A stretch of 64,000 bases of DNA from Teredinibacter franksiae (GCF_014218805.1 NZ_JACJUV010000001.1:1054001-1118000); one strand, 5' to 3'. Shown: positions 47,640 to 57,525, counted from the stretch's first letter. Translations and numbers: made by a program. The notes: generated by a model from the sequence alone, not told the origin.

Positions 47640-50600
47640 TTAGAACTTGTAACGAACACCGGCTTGCCAGCGCGCACCCAAATCATCGTAATACCATAGC
47701 TGGCGAGAGTTGCGAGCATGCTGACGATAGTCTTCTCCAGTGATGTTAATCCCCTCAAAGGACACAGCTAAATCATCGGTAATATCGTAACTTACATTCA
47801 AATCAATCTGTGAGTACTCTTCAACATAACGCGGGTTATTCGAACCCTTAAAATTCGCTTCGTCAAGAAACTCATCGCGCCAGTTGTACGCCAACCTTGC
47901 TTGAACACCATAGTTTTCATACATCAGCACTAGGTTCGCGGTATCACTTAAGCCAGTCAGAGCAAACTGAGAATCGTCAGGGTGAGCAAGGTTATCAAAG
48001 CCTACATCGCCATTGACGAATGTGTAATTCGCTAACACACCGAAGCCTGTATCACCAAAGAAGTGCTGTACGGCAAATTCAGCACCGTATATTGTAGCTT
48101 CTTTATTATTCTCAGGGCGGCTCGTGCGGAAGACCATTTCAGGGTCACCCTCTTCAGGAACGACATCCCACCCATCGGTTTCCCCTAATAGCAATAGCTG
48201 CTCTGTCGTAGCCTCAAATACACCATTGGGGAATATTAGGTCGCCATCGTCGTTAGTTGCATCGAGTGCTTCTGGGTGCTCATTGAGCACAACCATTGCG
48301 TAAAGGTTAGTATCATCCGACGGTAAACTAAGATCGGACAAATCACCCGCTGCATCCATTACACGCTGGCCATTGGTCTGATCTAGAATTCCGTAGTGCG
48401 TCTGATCAACTTGACCCGTACCAATAAAGTTGGCAACACGCTTCTCAAACAATCCTGCAGAGGCATAACTGGTTTCACCGAAGTACCATTCCAAGGAAAG
48501 GTCTAGGTTATCCGACTCAAGCGGCAGTAGCGCGGGATTGAAGGAGTCCGCCGTAGGCCGAGTACCGTTGAATGTAGAACCTGAAGTACCGAAATTACTT
48601 GGGGAAACGCGCATCTGACCGTATCCAGCGCGAGCAATGGTTTTGCTATAAGAGAACCGACCAATCAAATCGTCCTTGAAGCTAATATCAAAGTCCATGC
48701 TTGGCAGGAGATGATCATAGTCCGTAGATACATTTAAGTTTACGACATCCGCACTTGGGTCTGTGTAGGGAGAGAAGTCATTGTTGTTCTCCCACACAAG
48801 GTAACTTACAGGCGTCACCGCAGATACAGATTCAACCTTTGTCGATTCATAACGCACGCCAGTTAGGAAATTGACCGGCATTCCGCCCAGATCGCCGGAA
48901 AGTGCAACCTGGAAATATGCAGCCGTAGTGTCTTCGTTAACGATGTCATTCGCAGAAAAAGTTTCTTCAACGCGAAGATAAGCTGAATCTGGGTAAAACG
49001 TTTCAGCAAACTCGTATAATTCAACCGCATCAGCTCTCCAGGCAACCGTAGGGCTTCGTGATACGTTGGCATCCTCAAACTCACTGTGAACATTCACTTT
49101 AGTGAACAAATCGTCGGCAAATTCACCCGGATTAGCAATGCCCCAGTTACCCAGAGTTTGGTTCGCTCCTGAGGTTTGGTAGGCAGCCATTTCCATGGCA
49201 CGCGTTTCTACACCAAAGTCAAATCGACCCTGATCAAACTCCAAGGTACCATCCAGCTTAATCTGCGTGATTTCATTAGATGACCCTGCACCACGAACTC
49301 GACCAATAGAAGAGCCTATATTGGCTGGCGTAATGGCGTTATCCGGAACTGTCGTTTCGTAAGTATAGGTCGGTATATCACCATCAAAGTAGAGTGATTT
49401 ACCGGAGACCGTTGGAGATCCAAGACCAATGGCAACTTCACCACTATTGTCCGGGCCAGTAGGATCTGAATCCATCTGAGAGTTGTGAACATCAAAAGTG
49501 AACGAAAGAGTGTCGGTTAACTGAAAATCCAAATTTACACCCAAAGAATTGAGTTCATTGGATTGCGAGCGATATTGCTGCTCGTAGCCGATATCCACAG
49601 TACCGTTATAAGCTTCTGTCACTGAAATGGGGGTGGCAACGGCGGAGTTATCAAACTCTACACCAGCAACATTACTTCCGTTCTGAATCCAGTTGGTAAC
49701 CTCGCCTCGGTATTCTTCAACATCGTTCTTGGCATAGGTGTAATCCATGGTACCCGTAAAATGCTCGGTGGGCGCAAATTGCAGGGTTAACTGACCATTC
49801 GTGCGCTCGCGCTGGGTATCAGAAAATGCATAACGAAAATCGTTTGGACGCGCGTATAACTGTCCGTCGACGGGCTGATTTTCATAAATATCACCGTCGT
49901 TGTTATACAGGTTATCTTCTCCCCATACACCGATATTCCAGTCATTTACAGTAACGCCAGTGTAACCGGAATCTCGCTGTTGGTGGCTGAGAGAAAGTGC
50001 GGCACCAAACTGTTCGTTATCGTCCGTCCAGCTCACAAGTCCAGACAACTCCGGGGTGACATCACTGTTATAACGGTTTGTGGTATCCATGATTGCTTTA
50101 GCGCCAACAGATGCTCTGAAACCAGGATTATCAAGCGGGCGGGCGGTTTTAATGTTAATAGTTGCGCCGATACCGCCAGTCGCAATATTCGCTTTACTGG
50201 TCTTGTAGACTTCTACACCGCTAACATTTTCTGCTGCCAAATTGGAGAAATCGAATGCGCGATCACCCCCAGACCTTGTAGTACCATCGGCACCAGAACC
50301 ACCGCCGTAGGCACCACCGGAAGGCATGGTGCGGCCATTCAGGGTGACCATATTCTTATCTGCTCCGAAGCCACGAACAGTTACTTCAGAACCTTCACCG
50401 TTTACTCGATTGATGGACACGCCAGTAATACGCTGCAAAGATTCTGCAAGGTTGGTATCAGGAAATTTACCGATATCTTCTGATGATATAGCATCAACAA
50501 CACCAGCAGATTGGCGTTTTACATCCATAGACGCTTCCAAACTGGCACGAATACCGGTTACATATACTTCTTCAACAGGTTCTTGTGCAAAAGCCGGAGA

Positions 50601-50663
50601 CACAACGGCTGAAGCCGCCAGTACGCCAACAACGGCACTTGATAGCTTGTTTTTCTTAAACAT
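47640..50663 (-). CDS. TonB-dependent outer membrane receptor
   Basis: 1007-residue outer-membrane transporter. A signal peptide ends at AFA (residue 26), followed by a TonB-box-like EEVYVTGIR, a plug domain at about 45-175 with VTVRGFGADKNMVTLNGR, and a 22-strand barrel ending GVRYKF with a terminal Phe. The large size and the Gly-rich insert near 120-135 are typical of receptors for complex substrates (glycans and the like) in Xanthomonas, Caulobacter and Cellvibrio. ATG 50663 (MFKKNKLSSAV) is preferred over the GTG at 50675. The promoter carries a LacI-type dyad. No sugar-degrading enzyme lies beside it, so the substrate cannot be deduced. Confidence 0.9.
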   Translation of the reverse strand: MFKKNKLSSAVVGVLAASAVVSPAFAQEPVEEVYVTGIRASLEASMDVKRQSAGVVDAISSEDIGKFPDTNLAESLQRITGVSINRVNGEGSEVTVRGFGADKNMVTLNGRTMPSGGAYGGGSGADGTTRSGGDRAFDFSNLAAENVSGVEVYKTSKANIATGGIGATINIKTARPLDNPGFRASVGAKAIMDTTNRYNSDVTPELSGLVSWTDDNEQFGAALSLSHQQRDSGYTGVTVNDWNIGVWGEDNLYNNDGDIYENQPVDGQLYARPNDFRYAFSDTQRERTNGQLTLQFAPTEHFTGTMDYTYAKNDVEEYRGEVTNWIQNGSNVAGVEFDNSAVATPISVTEAYNGTVDIGYEQQYRSQSNELNSLGVNLDFQLTDTLSFTFDVHNSQMDSDPTGPDNSGEVAIGLGSPTVSGKSLYFDGDIPTYTYETTVPDNAITPANIGSSIGRVRGAGSSNEITQIKLDGTLEFDQGRFDFGVETRAMEMAAYQTSGANQTLGNWGIANPGEFADDLFTKVNVHSEFEDANVSRSPTVAWRADAVELYEFAETFYPDSAYLRVEETFSANDIVNEDTTAAYFQVALSGDLGGMPVNFLTGVRYESTKVESVSAVTPVSYLVWENNNDFSPYTDPSADVVNLNVSTDYDHLLPSMDFDISFKDDLIGRFSYSKTIARAGYGQMRVSPSNFGTSGSTFNGTRPTADSFNPALLPLESDNLDLSLEWYFGETSYASAGLFEKRVANFIGTGQVDQTHYGILDQTNGQRVMDAAGDLSDLSLPSDDTNLYAMVVLNEHPEALDATNDDGDLIFPNGVFEATTEQLLLLGETDGWDVVPEEGDPEMVFRTSRPENNKEATIYGAEFAVQHFFGDTGFGVLANYTFVNGDVGFDNLAHPDDSQFALTGLSDTANLVLMYENYGVQARLAYNWRDEFLDEANFKGSNNPRYVEEYSQIDLNVSYDITDDLAVSFEGINITGEDYRQHARNSRQLWYYDDLGARWQAGVRYKF

Positions 50664-51177
50664 AGACACTCTCACTCCACGATTAGAGATAGTTTTTATA
50701 GACCTTCGAACTTATTTAGCTTTTAAGTTATTTGTTTTCCCTGCTACGTACTGAAGGAAGGCTAGGCATATTTTTGCTTTTTAATAATTATGACCACCTG
50801 CTTACTTATCTTATTATTAAACCTCAGTGTTACTCCCCACGAGGTTCTAGTTCTTATATTTAAAAATAAGCAGAATTGATGAGGTGGTGGTCGAATATTA
50901 CTCTTACTGATAGCGCTGTCAACAACTTAACCAACTTGACAATAAGGCATCAAAAATCTAGCACAAACTATAAACATTATAAATTATAATGATATTGCAG
51001 GTAAAATTATTTTTACTTATAAAAGTTAAGCGCTATAGCCGGCGTAATAGTTAACACTATTTACGTCAACAGTTAGCAAAAGCGGGGAAGGGCGGAGTAA
51101 TCTACGGAAGCGTAGCAAGAGGTATATAATTATTAACTGGCAGGTTGATATCAGATTTTTATGATACCAAATCAATT
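50664..51177. other. 514-bp region between the TonB receptor and tRNA-Pro
   Basis: It holds the receptor's promoter and operator (50895-50922), a long AT-rich leader (about 50676-50890), and AT-rich sequence at 50940-51060. A TATAAT box at 51125-51130 could be the -10 of the tRNA gene, though no good -35 is seen. Confidence 0.6.
50895..50922 (-). promoter_or_regulatory. Promoter of the TonB receptor with overlapping LacI-type operator
   Basis: On the minus strand TTGACA (50917-50922), a 16-bp spacer and TAATAT (50895-50900) form a good sigma70 promoter. TGATAGCGCTGTCA (50908-50921 on the plus strand) is a near-perfect 14-bp dyad with a central GCGC that overlaps the -35 box, resembling LacI-family operators found upstream of carbohydrate-uptake TonB receptors. 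The predicted leader is about 225 nt. Repression by an unlinked LacI protein is inferred. Confidence 0.65.
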
Positions 51178-51254
51178 CGGAGCGTAGCTCAGCCTGGCAG
51201 AGCACCGCCTTCGGGAGGCGGGGGCCGGAGGTTCAAATCCTCTCGCTCCGACCA
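51178..51254 (+). tRNA. tRNA-Pro, anticodon CGG
   Basis: A 77-nt cloverleaf: acceptor stem CGGAGCG pairs with CGCTCCG; D-arm GCTC...GAGC; anticodon stem CCGCC/GGCGG around the loop TTCGGGA, giving anticodon CGG (reads CCG, proline); T-arm GGAGG-TTCAAAT-CCTCT; and an encoded CCA tail at 51252-51254. The 5' G-like position is C, as usual for tRNA-Pro. Confidence 0.96.
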
Positions 51255-51270
51255 GTTTGTGCCCGTATTT

Positions 51271-51831
51271 TTATATGCGCGCGCGAGCAGCTTCTGCAAC
51301 GACGACCCTTTGCTCTGCCCCCATCAGGGCCTCGATAATGGTGAGTGATAGCTCCATTGCGGTGCCGGGCCCCTGACTAGTAATCAGGTTACCGTCCACT
51401 AACGTTGTCTGTTCGCTGACAATACTCTTGAGCGACGCTAGCTCTCCCTGAAAACTAGGGTAGCAAGTGGCCGTTTTCCCCTCTATCAAACTGTTTCTAG
51501 CCAACACCACGACAGGGCTGGCACATATAGCCGCTAGCCACTTTCCTGACGCTAACTGCGTTTTAACTAACTCCAACAGAGCAGCACTCTGACCTAGGTG
51601 ATCGGCTCCGGGCATACCTCCCGGTAGAGCTATTAGATCCCAGTCTTGCTCGCTGCACGCATCCAGAAACCCATCCGCAACTAGCAGAACGCCCCTAGAG
51701 GCCTGAACCTGTAGCGTCGTCATCACCGAGGCAACAAATACCTCTGCCCCTGCACGGCGCAGCATATCAATAAGCGTGACGGCTTCTAATTCCTCTATAC
51801 CATCAGCGATTGGAACCAATACGGTGATCAT
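51271..51831 (-). CDS. DJ-1/PfpI family protein (YajL-like)
   Basis: 186-residue protein of the DJ-1/YajL family, implicated in protection against oxidative and carbonyl stress. The nucleophile is C103 in AAICASPVVVL, and a conserved Glu lies in the GIEELEA segment near 11-17. VFVASVM and the ALPGGMPGADHL block are typical of this family. It is convergent with the tRNA-Pro gene (16 bp away) and lies downstream of the SafE-like gene on the same strand. Deglycase activity is disputed in the literature for this family; I only assign the family. Confidence 0.9.
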   Translation of the reverse strand: MITVLVPIADGIEELEAVTLIDMLRRAGAEVFVASVMTTLQVQASRGVLLVADGFLDACSEQDWDLIALPGGMPGADHLGQSAALLELVKTQLASGKWLAAICASPVVVLARNSLIEGKTATCYPSFQGELASLKSIVSEQTTLVDGNLITSQGPGTAMELSLTIIEALMGAEQRVVVAEAARARI

Positions 51832-51864
51832 CGGTTAGATTCCTTTGGTTAGATTTTTTTAATG

Positions 51865-52593
51865 TTAATGATGTGCGTGATCCATAGCGCTATGCATACT
51901 AGGCTCAAGTAGCCCCATCGCTACCAGCGCCATGATTACAACTGGCCACAAGGTATAGATCCCGTAAACAATAAAGCCCGTACCAAAAACCTGCCTAACA
52001 TAGCCATTCGTCACAACATTTTTCAGGGTTTGGCTTGCGAGCCCCCCGGCAAACACCGCCGGTATCGTGCCAAACCCAAAAGCCAGCATCGTTACCCCCC
52101 CCGCTAGCGCAGTTCCCTGAGCAGCCGCCAATACCAATACAGAATATACCAACCCACAGGGCAACCACCCCCAAATCAAACCAAGTATCAACGATTGTTG
52201 AATATGAGTAACCGGCATTAATTTTTTTGCTAGGGGCGCAAGCGGCTTCCACACCACGGAACCAAGTTTCTCCAACTTAACGAGGCCCCGCCACCAATCA
52301 GCCAAATAGAGGCCCATGGCAATCAGCAACACACCCGACAATGTTCTTAAGATGGGCACAGGGGATAGCTGCTGAAAATTACCGAAAACGAAGCCAAATA
52401 AAGCGCCAATCAATGCGTAACTGCACACCCGGCCAAAGTTGTAACCCAACAGAATGGCTATTCTGTGCGCTCGGCCGCGGCCGTTATTGGCAAAAGCCAG
52501 AGCAGCTGCAAGCCCGCCACACATCCCTAGGCAGTGCCCTGCTCCCATAACACCAAGAACAAACGCCGTAAGCAGAACCTGTGATTCAATCAT
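51865..52593 (-). CDS. Sulfite exporter TauE/SafE-like membrane protein
   Basis: 242-residue polytopic membrane protein with about six helices and the motif GHCLGMCGGLAAAL, with paired cysteines in the first helix; the segment GLIWGWLPCGLVYS repeats a Cys-containing motif. The C-terminus ends MDHAHH, a histidine cluster that could bind copper. It is part of the ccoGHIS unit (2 bp after ccoS), a location common for this family in gammaproteobacteria. That context favours a role in copper or thiol handling during cbb3 maturation rather than sulfite export. Confidence 0.82.
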   Translation of the reverse strand: MIESQVLLTAFVLGVMGAGHCLGMCGGLAAALAFANNGRGRAHRIAILLGYNFGRVCSYALIGALFGFVFGNFQQLSPVPILRTLSGVLLIAMGLYLADWWRGLVKLEKLGSVVWKPLAPLAKKLMPVTHIQQSLILGLIWGWLPCGLVYSVLVLAAAQGTALAGGVTMLAFGFGTIPAVFAGGLASQTLKNVVTNGYVRQVFGTGFIVYGIYTLWPVVIMALVAMGLLEPSMHSAMDHAHH

Positions 52594-52595
52594 TT

Positions 52596-52811
52596 TTAAT
52601 TAAGCTTCTTTTGGTTTCCCCGCTCAGCAGGTACCTTACCAGAGCCGTCAGCGGGCTTTTTGTTGGTAGCGCTATCATCTTCAAAAAGAATACGCCGAGC
52701 CTCCGTTTCGAGATCTTCGTACTGCCCCGACCGAACCGCCCAAAAGAAAATCGCGACGGCGATAATCACAAACACGATGGCAATGGGAATGAGAATAAGT
52801 AAACTCTGCAT
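52596..52811 (-). CDS. ccoS: Cbb3 oxidase maturation protein CcoS
   Basis: A 71-residue single-span membrane protein. The N-terminal helix IPIAIVFVIIAVAIFFWAVR is followed by SGQYEDLETEARRILFEDD, the family signature. It is required for cofactor insertion into cbb3 oxidase subunit CcoN. The long charged C-terminal tail is variable. It sits between ccoI and the SafE-like gene. Confidence 0.93.
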   Translation of the reverse strand: MQSLLILIPIAIVFVIIAVAIFFWAVRSGQYEDLETEARRILFEDDSATNKKPADGSGKVPAERGNQKKLN

Positions 52812-52899
52812 GGAAACGGTGGAACTCCTATAAAGTGAGGCCGACTATTATTGAAACAAACCGAATACCAAACACAAAACCGACTAAACGATCAGCAAC

Positions 52900-55287
52900 T
52901 CACACGCGAGTCGCGTTTAACACCACGATCAAGGAGCTGAAAGACATGCCAATAGCCGCAAGCCAAGGCGGTAAAATACCCGCCGCTGCCGCCGGTAAAG
53001 CCACAACATTATACAGCAGTGCCCAACTCAGGTTTTGACGCACAATAGCCTGTACCCGTCGCGCTAGAGCTAAACCATCGGGAATAGCCAGCAGGTTACT
53101 GTGTAACAAAACACAATCGGCTTTTGATTGTGCCAGCCGTGTAGCCGACCCCATAGCCATCGACACATCCGCCGCACTCAGTACCGGTACATCATTGATA
53201 CCATCTCCCACCATCAACACCCGGTGGCCACTTCGCTGCTGGTTTTGAACCCAAGTGAGTTTGTCGGCAGGACGAGCCTGTGGAACACTTTCGGTAATAC
53301 CCAATACTTTTGCAATCCGCTCTACTTGAGCAGGCCTGTCCCCACTCAGCAGCGCCGTACTGACCTGTTGCTTTGAATCCTTTAATCGCATCACGCATTG
53401 TGCGGAAGACGTACGAAGGTTGTCATTCAGGCACACCCACATCAGGGGAGTGAACTTCCCTTGATGATCCGATGACAATAACTGCCACATACCTTCTTGC
53501 TCTGGCTGCGAGTAACCGTAAGACTTATCGGCAAATTCCAGTTTTCCAAATCGATACTGGCGGCCATCAACTACGCCAGCAACCCCCTCCCCTTCAACCA
53601 CCTCGACTTCCGTTGCGTCTGGAGCCTTTTCGCTCTGGCTAAAAGCGCCAGCAATCGGGTGTTGGGAAAATTTTTCCAGCGCGGTAATCACACCTACCCA
53701 ATAATCGATATTATGCGCCTGCTCGGGAACCACAGCGCTGAGCTGAGTCACTCGCAACCTGCCCTCGGTTAAGGTTCCAGTTTTATCGAAAGCCACTACA
53801 TCTACTTTGGCCAGCGCCTCTAACGATTGCGCGCCGGTAATCAGTAACCCTAATTTACGCGCGCGATTTACACCCGCCGTCAACGCCGCAGGAGTGGCCA
53901 ACGACAACGCACAGGGGCAGGTAACAACCAATACCGACAATACCACCCAAAGCGCTTTGCCCGGATCAACTTGCCACCACCCCCAAGCAACGACAAGCGC
54001 AATAATGAGTACAACCGCAACAAAACGCCCGGCAATTCTATCCGCCAGCGCCACCTGTCGGGGTTTTTCCAAACTTGCCTGATCAACCATGCGCTCAATC
54101 GCAGAGAGCTGGGTGTGGTCGCCGGTGGCCGTTACCTCCATCACCAATGCTGTATCCGTATTTAAAGTACCTGCAACCAGTTCATCCGCCATTTTTTTTT
54201 GTTGCGGAATCGATTCACCGGTAAGTAAAGATTCATCTATTTGCGCCTGCGGGGAGATCAAAACGCCGTCGGAAGGAATAACATCACCAGCATTCACCCA
54301 AAGGCGATCGCCCAAACCAATTGCAGCCAGCGGCACTAAATCATGTGCATTGTCTTTAACGCGTGCCGCAGTTAAAGGTAACAACTGCTGTAAATCTTGC
54401 CGGGCAAATGCGCTATTGTGCCGCGCGCGCATTTCTAGAAATCGACCCAGCAGAAGAAAAAAAGTGAACATGGAAACAGAATCGAAATAGACTTCGCCAG
54501 TTTGGTAAACAGTGGCCCAAGCGCTTGCACCATAAGCTAGACCTATAGCGAGTGAAACCGAGACATCCATATTTAAGTGGCGAGCACGAACAGCTCTCCA
54601 CGCGCTAAGGAAAAAGGGTTGGGCGGAAAAAACCACAACAGGCGTTGCAATGACCAGACTCACCCAGCGAAAAAAACTTTGCCAGTGGCTTTCCATACCC
54701 TGAATTCCGCCGGCATAGAGCGCTACCGCAACCATACCCACTTGCATCATGCCAATGCCCGCTACACCGAGGCGCATCATATACTGCTGAGCTTCACGCC
54801 GGCGGGTCGCATCGGCATCCTGCTGGCGATCAGGCTGTGGGCGGTAGCCAATACGCGTAAGGGCAGCCATTAATTCGCTAAGCGGCTGCTTTTTTTCATC
54901 CCAGCGCAACAAACAGGTACGCGACGTAGCATTTACCCTAACACTTTCAACCGCAGGCTGTTTATGCAAATGGCTTTCTATTAACCAAGCGCAGGCTGCA
55001 CAGCTAATACCTTGAACACTAAGCCGCGCTGTTTTTAGCCCAGATGGTTCGGCACGCACAAATGCCTGCTGCACTTCATCAAGATCATAACCTACAAAAT
55101 TGTCAGAATACTCTGCGGCTTTTTCACCAAGGGCATCTCGAAATTGGTAATAATTATCCAATCCGCCCTGATGAATGGCCTCGGCGACAAACATACAACC
55201 CTGGCAGCAAAATACCCGAGGCTCCCCCAGAATGTCCGTGGCAATTGCGTCATCGGCTGGCAGGCCGCAATGGAAGCAGGCGCTCAT
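52900..55287 (-). CDS. ccoI: Copper-translocating P-type ATPase CcoI
   Basis: P1B-type ATPase that exports copper for insertion into cbb3 oxidase. 795 residues. The N-terminus has a Cys-rich metal-binding segment (CFHCGL, CCQGC), then a heavy-metal-associated domain with C96 and C99 (GISCAACAW). LLTGES, the intramembrane VTCPCALS near 455, the phosphorylation site DKTGTLT near 498 and GDGINDVP follow. It starts 5 bp after ccoH. The extra N-terminal zinc-finger-like segment is characteristic of FixI/CcoI. Confidence 0.94.
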   Translation of the reverse strand: MSACFHCGLPADDAIATDILGEPRVFCCQGCMFVAEAIHQGGLDNYYQFRDALGEKAAEYSDNFVGYDLDEVQQAFVRAEPSGLKTARLSVQGISCAACAWLIESHLHKQPAVESVRVNATSRTCLLRWDEKKQPLSELMAALTRIGYRPQPDRQQDADATRRREAQQYMMRLGVAGIGMMQVGMVAVALYAGGIQGMESHWQSFFRWVSLVIATPVVVFSAQPFFLSAWRAVRARHLNMDVSVSLAIGLAYGASAWATVYQTGEVYFDSVSMFTFFLLLGRFLEMRARHNSAFARQDLQQLLPLTAARVKDNAHDLVPLAAIGLGDRLWVNAGDVIPSDGVLISPQAQIDESLLTGESIPQQKKMADELVAGTLNTDTALVMEVTATGDHTQLSAIERMVDQASLEKPRQVALADRIAGRFVAVVLIIALVVAWGWWQVDPGKALWVVLSVLVVTCPCALSLATPAALTAGVNRARKLGLLITGAQSLEALAKVDVVAFDKTGTLTEGRLRVTQLSAVVPEQAHNIDYWVGVITALEKFSQHPIAGAFSQSEKAPDATEVEVVEGEGVAGVVDGRQYRFGKLEFADKSYGYSQPEQEGMWQLLSSDHQGKFTPLMWVCLNDNLRTSSAQCVMRLKDSKQQVSTALLSGDRPAQVERIAKVLGITESVPQARPADKLTWVQNQQRSGHRVLMVGDGINDVPVLSAADVSMAMGSATRLAQSKADCVLLHSNLLAIPDGLALARRVQAIVRQNLSWALLYNVVALPAAAAGILPPWLAAIGMSFSSLIVVLNATRV

Positions 55288-55292
55288 ATAGT

Positions 55293-55802
55293 TTATTGAA
55301 GTGAGAGCTTACTAGTTTGGTTAAAATCAACTTCGCTACTCAAGCGCCAGTTTAGCTCATTAGATTCAGGCGATGAGCCCTCTATTCGAACATACCAACG
55401 CCCCTCCGGAAGAGAATTCAAATCGGCATAATAACCACGCAAAGATTTGCGTTTCAACACATAGAAAAGATCAAAGTCAGACTCGACAGGATGGGAAAGT
55501 TCCAGCTTGATTGTATCGTCGCTACTTAAAGGCTGGTTTAGCTGTAACTCAAACCGACTATCAACTTTATTTAAAATCAACTCGACTTCAACGCCCAGGT
55601 CAACCGCGGCTGTTTCCGCAGCAAAATGGTGGTTCACTAACCGGCCTTCTTTGTAGTAATCATCCGTCACTACATCATCACCATATTTAATAGCCGCTGT
55701 TATCAATATAGAACAAACAAAAAAAACGAAAAACAAAGGTGCCAAAACCAGCCACAACCAACGCTCTCGGTACCAGGGTTTATTCGTGATCAGAGTATTC
55801 AC
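55293..55802 (-). CDS. ccoH: FixH/CcoH cbb3 assembly protein
   Basis: 169-residue membrane protein with one N-terminal helix (about 16-40; PWYRERWLWLVLAPLFFVFF) and a periplasmic domain with YYKEGRLVNHHFA, the FixH signature. It assists assembly of the cbb3 complex. The start is the GTG at 55802, with GAGAGAG six bases upstream; the frame opens earlier (55844) but that would overlap the end of ccoG. Confidence 0.88.
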   Translation of the reverse strand: MNTLITNKPWYRERWLWLVLAPLFFVFFVCSILITAAIKYGDDVVTDDYYKEGRLVNHHFAAETAAVDLGVEVELILNKVDSRFELQLNQPLSSDDTIKLELSHPVESDFDLFYVLKRKSLRGYYADLNSLPEGRWYVRIEGSSPESNELNWRLSSEVDFNQTSKLSLQ

Positions 55803-55821
55803 AATTTTCTCTCTCAATAAT

Positions 55822-57258
55822 TCAACGGCGCAACGCGGGGCCAATAAAGTTAGTTTCCTCTATCGCCGTTAGTTTGTCGTTATCCACGGCAACAACCTTT
55901 AAAACTAATGCGGCTTTTTCGGTAGTCAGTACTTTTCTCGGCACCGATATTCTGAGCGGCACAGTAAACACCTCCCCTGCTTCAATTTCAACAGCACGAT
56001 AATTTTTGATCTTGAAGGGGTAATCGCCTTCTACCGTAACTTTATAGGTATGGGCTTGCCTATCCATATTATTGATTTTTACGGTATACACATTTTGCAC
56101 CTGGTCACCATTAATGCGATACAAACGCACGCCCCTGTCACGAATAACATCAACCGACAGCGGTGTACGTGTAGCAATGGTGTAAGTAAACGCGGTAATC
56201 ATGGCCAATACGGCAAGGGAATAACCAAACAATCGCGGGCGGAAAAAATTAGTTTTCCCGGTTTTCAATTCGTCTGTTGAAGTGAAGCGAATGAGCCCGG
56301 TAGGATACTGCATTTTATCCATCACGGTATTACACGCATCTACACACAGGCCACAGTTAATACACTCATACTGCAGACCGTCACGAATATCAATGTCCAC
56401 GGGGCACACCTGCACGCACCATGAGCAATCGATGCAGTCTCCCAAGCCTTTTGCTTTGTAATTATCTTTTGGTTTACGTGGCCCTCGAGATTCACCACGT
56501 TTGGTATCGTATTGAACCGCAAGTGTATCTTCGTCGTACATAACGGACTGGAAGCGGGCATAGGGGCACATGTATTTGCATACCTGCTCTCGCATCCAGC
56601 CAGCATTTATGTATGTTGCCGAGGCGAAAAACAAAGTCCAAAAAGCGGCAACGGGGTGCGCGCTAATCGTAAGAATACCCGTTTCAGCATCGGCATGAGG
56701 AACCAACCCCATTAATAGTTCGCGAATGGGTACGAAATAGCCAATAAAGGTTGCGCCCGTGATAAAGGCAATTAACACCCACACACTGTGGGTAGCCACA
56801 TTGCGCCATATTTTATTGAAAGACCAATCTTGCCCAGCAAGCTTCATTTGCTTGTTGCGGTCACCTTGGAAAAAACGCTCTACCGAAATATACATGAGCG
56901 TCCACACCGTTTGCGGGCAGGTAAACCCGCAATACACACGCCCGAGCAATACCGTAACGGTAAAAAGTAAAAATGCCGCTATTATCAGCAGCCATGCCAA
57001 TAACATAAAATCCTGAGGCCAGAAGGTCATCCAAAAAATATGGAATTGGCGCGCAGGAAGGTCGAAGTGCACGGCAGGTCGGCCATCAATAATCAGCCAA
57101 GGCAGTAGTATAAAAGCCGCAATAAGAGGTAAACCCGTGTACCGTCGAATGGACTGGTAAAAACCACTAATTTTACGGGTGTAGACTTTACCCTGCGCTT
57201 CATAGAGGTTGCGGTAACGGATCGTGCTGTCTTTGTCGGGGGACGACTGATCGGACAC
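55822..57258 (-). CDS. ccoG: Cytochrome c oxidase accessory protein CcoG (FixG/RdxA)
   Basis: 478-residue membrane protein with about five helices and two cytoplasmic [4Fe-4S] motifs, CIDCSWCVQVCP and CINCGLCVDACN, plus CKYMCPYARFQ and CGFTCPQTVW nearer the N-terminus. It is thought to reduce copper for delivery to cbb3 oxidase. A C-terminal immunoglobulin-like domain (DUF4982-type; about 370-478) is present. The GTG at 57258 has GGAG eight bases upstream; the earlier GTG at 57267 overlaps that ribosome-binding site. Confidence 0.92.
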   Translation of the reverse strand: MSDQSSPDKDSTIRYRNLYEAQGKVYTRKISGFYQSIRRYTGLPLIAAFILLPWLIIDGRPAVHFDLPARQFHIFWMTFWPQDFMLLAWLLIIAAFLLFTVTVLLGRVYCGFTCPQTVWTLMYISVERFFQGDRNKQMKLAGQDWSFNKIWRNVATHSVWVLIAFITGATFIGYFVPIRELLMGLVPHADAETGILTISAHPVAAFWTLFFASATYINAGWMREQVCKYMCPYARFQSVMYDEDTLAVQYDTKRGESRGPRKPKDNYKAKGLGDCIDCSWCVQVCPVDIDIRDGLQYECINCGLCVDACNTVMDKMQYPTGLIRFTSTDELKTGKTNFFRPRLFGYSLAVLAMITAFTYTIATRTPLSVDVIRDRGVRLYRINGDQVQNVYTVKINNMDRQAHTYKVTVEGDYPFKIKNYRAVEIEAGEVFTVPLRISVPRKVLTTEKAALVLKVVAVDNDKLTAIEETNFIGPALRR

Positions 57259-57525
57259 TTTAATCACTCCGGACTTTAATTAGTTTAATCTAATATATAC
57301 TACTACCACGTAAATTTCAGGTCATTCGCCTTACCGCATATAAATTGCATAGCGCCAACCAATATAGCGCTTGCATCAATACGCATTGCGACACCCAATT
57401 CACTCACTTCGTTCGCGGGGTAAGTCCATGGCGGAAGGCCATAAAATACAGGACGATTAAAAGGATGTAATCGTTAGAACGACCCAGAGACAAAGTCGAG
57501 CAATTTACTGCATCACATCCCTCAG

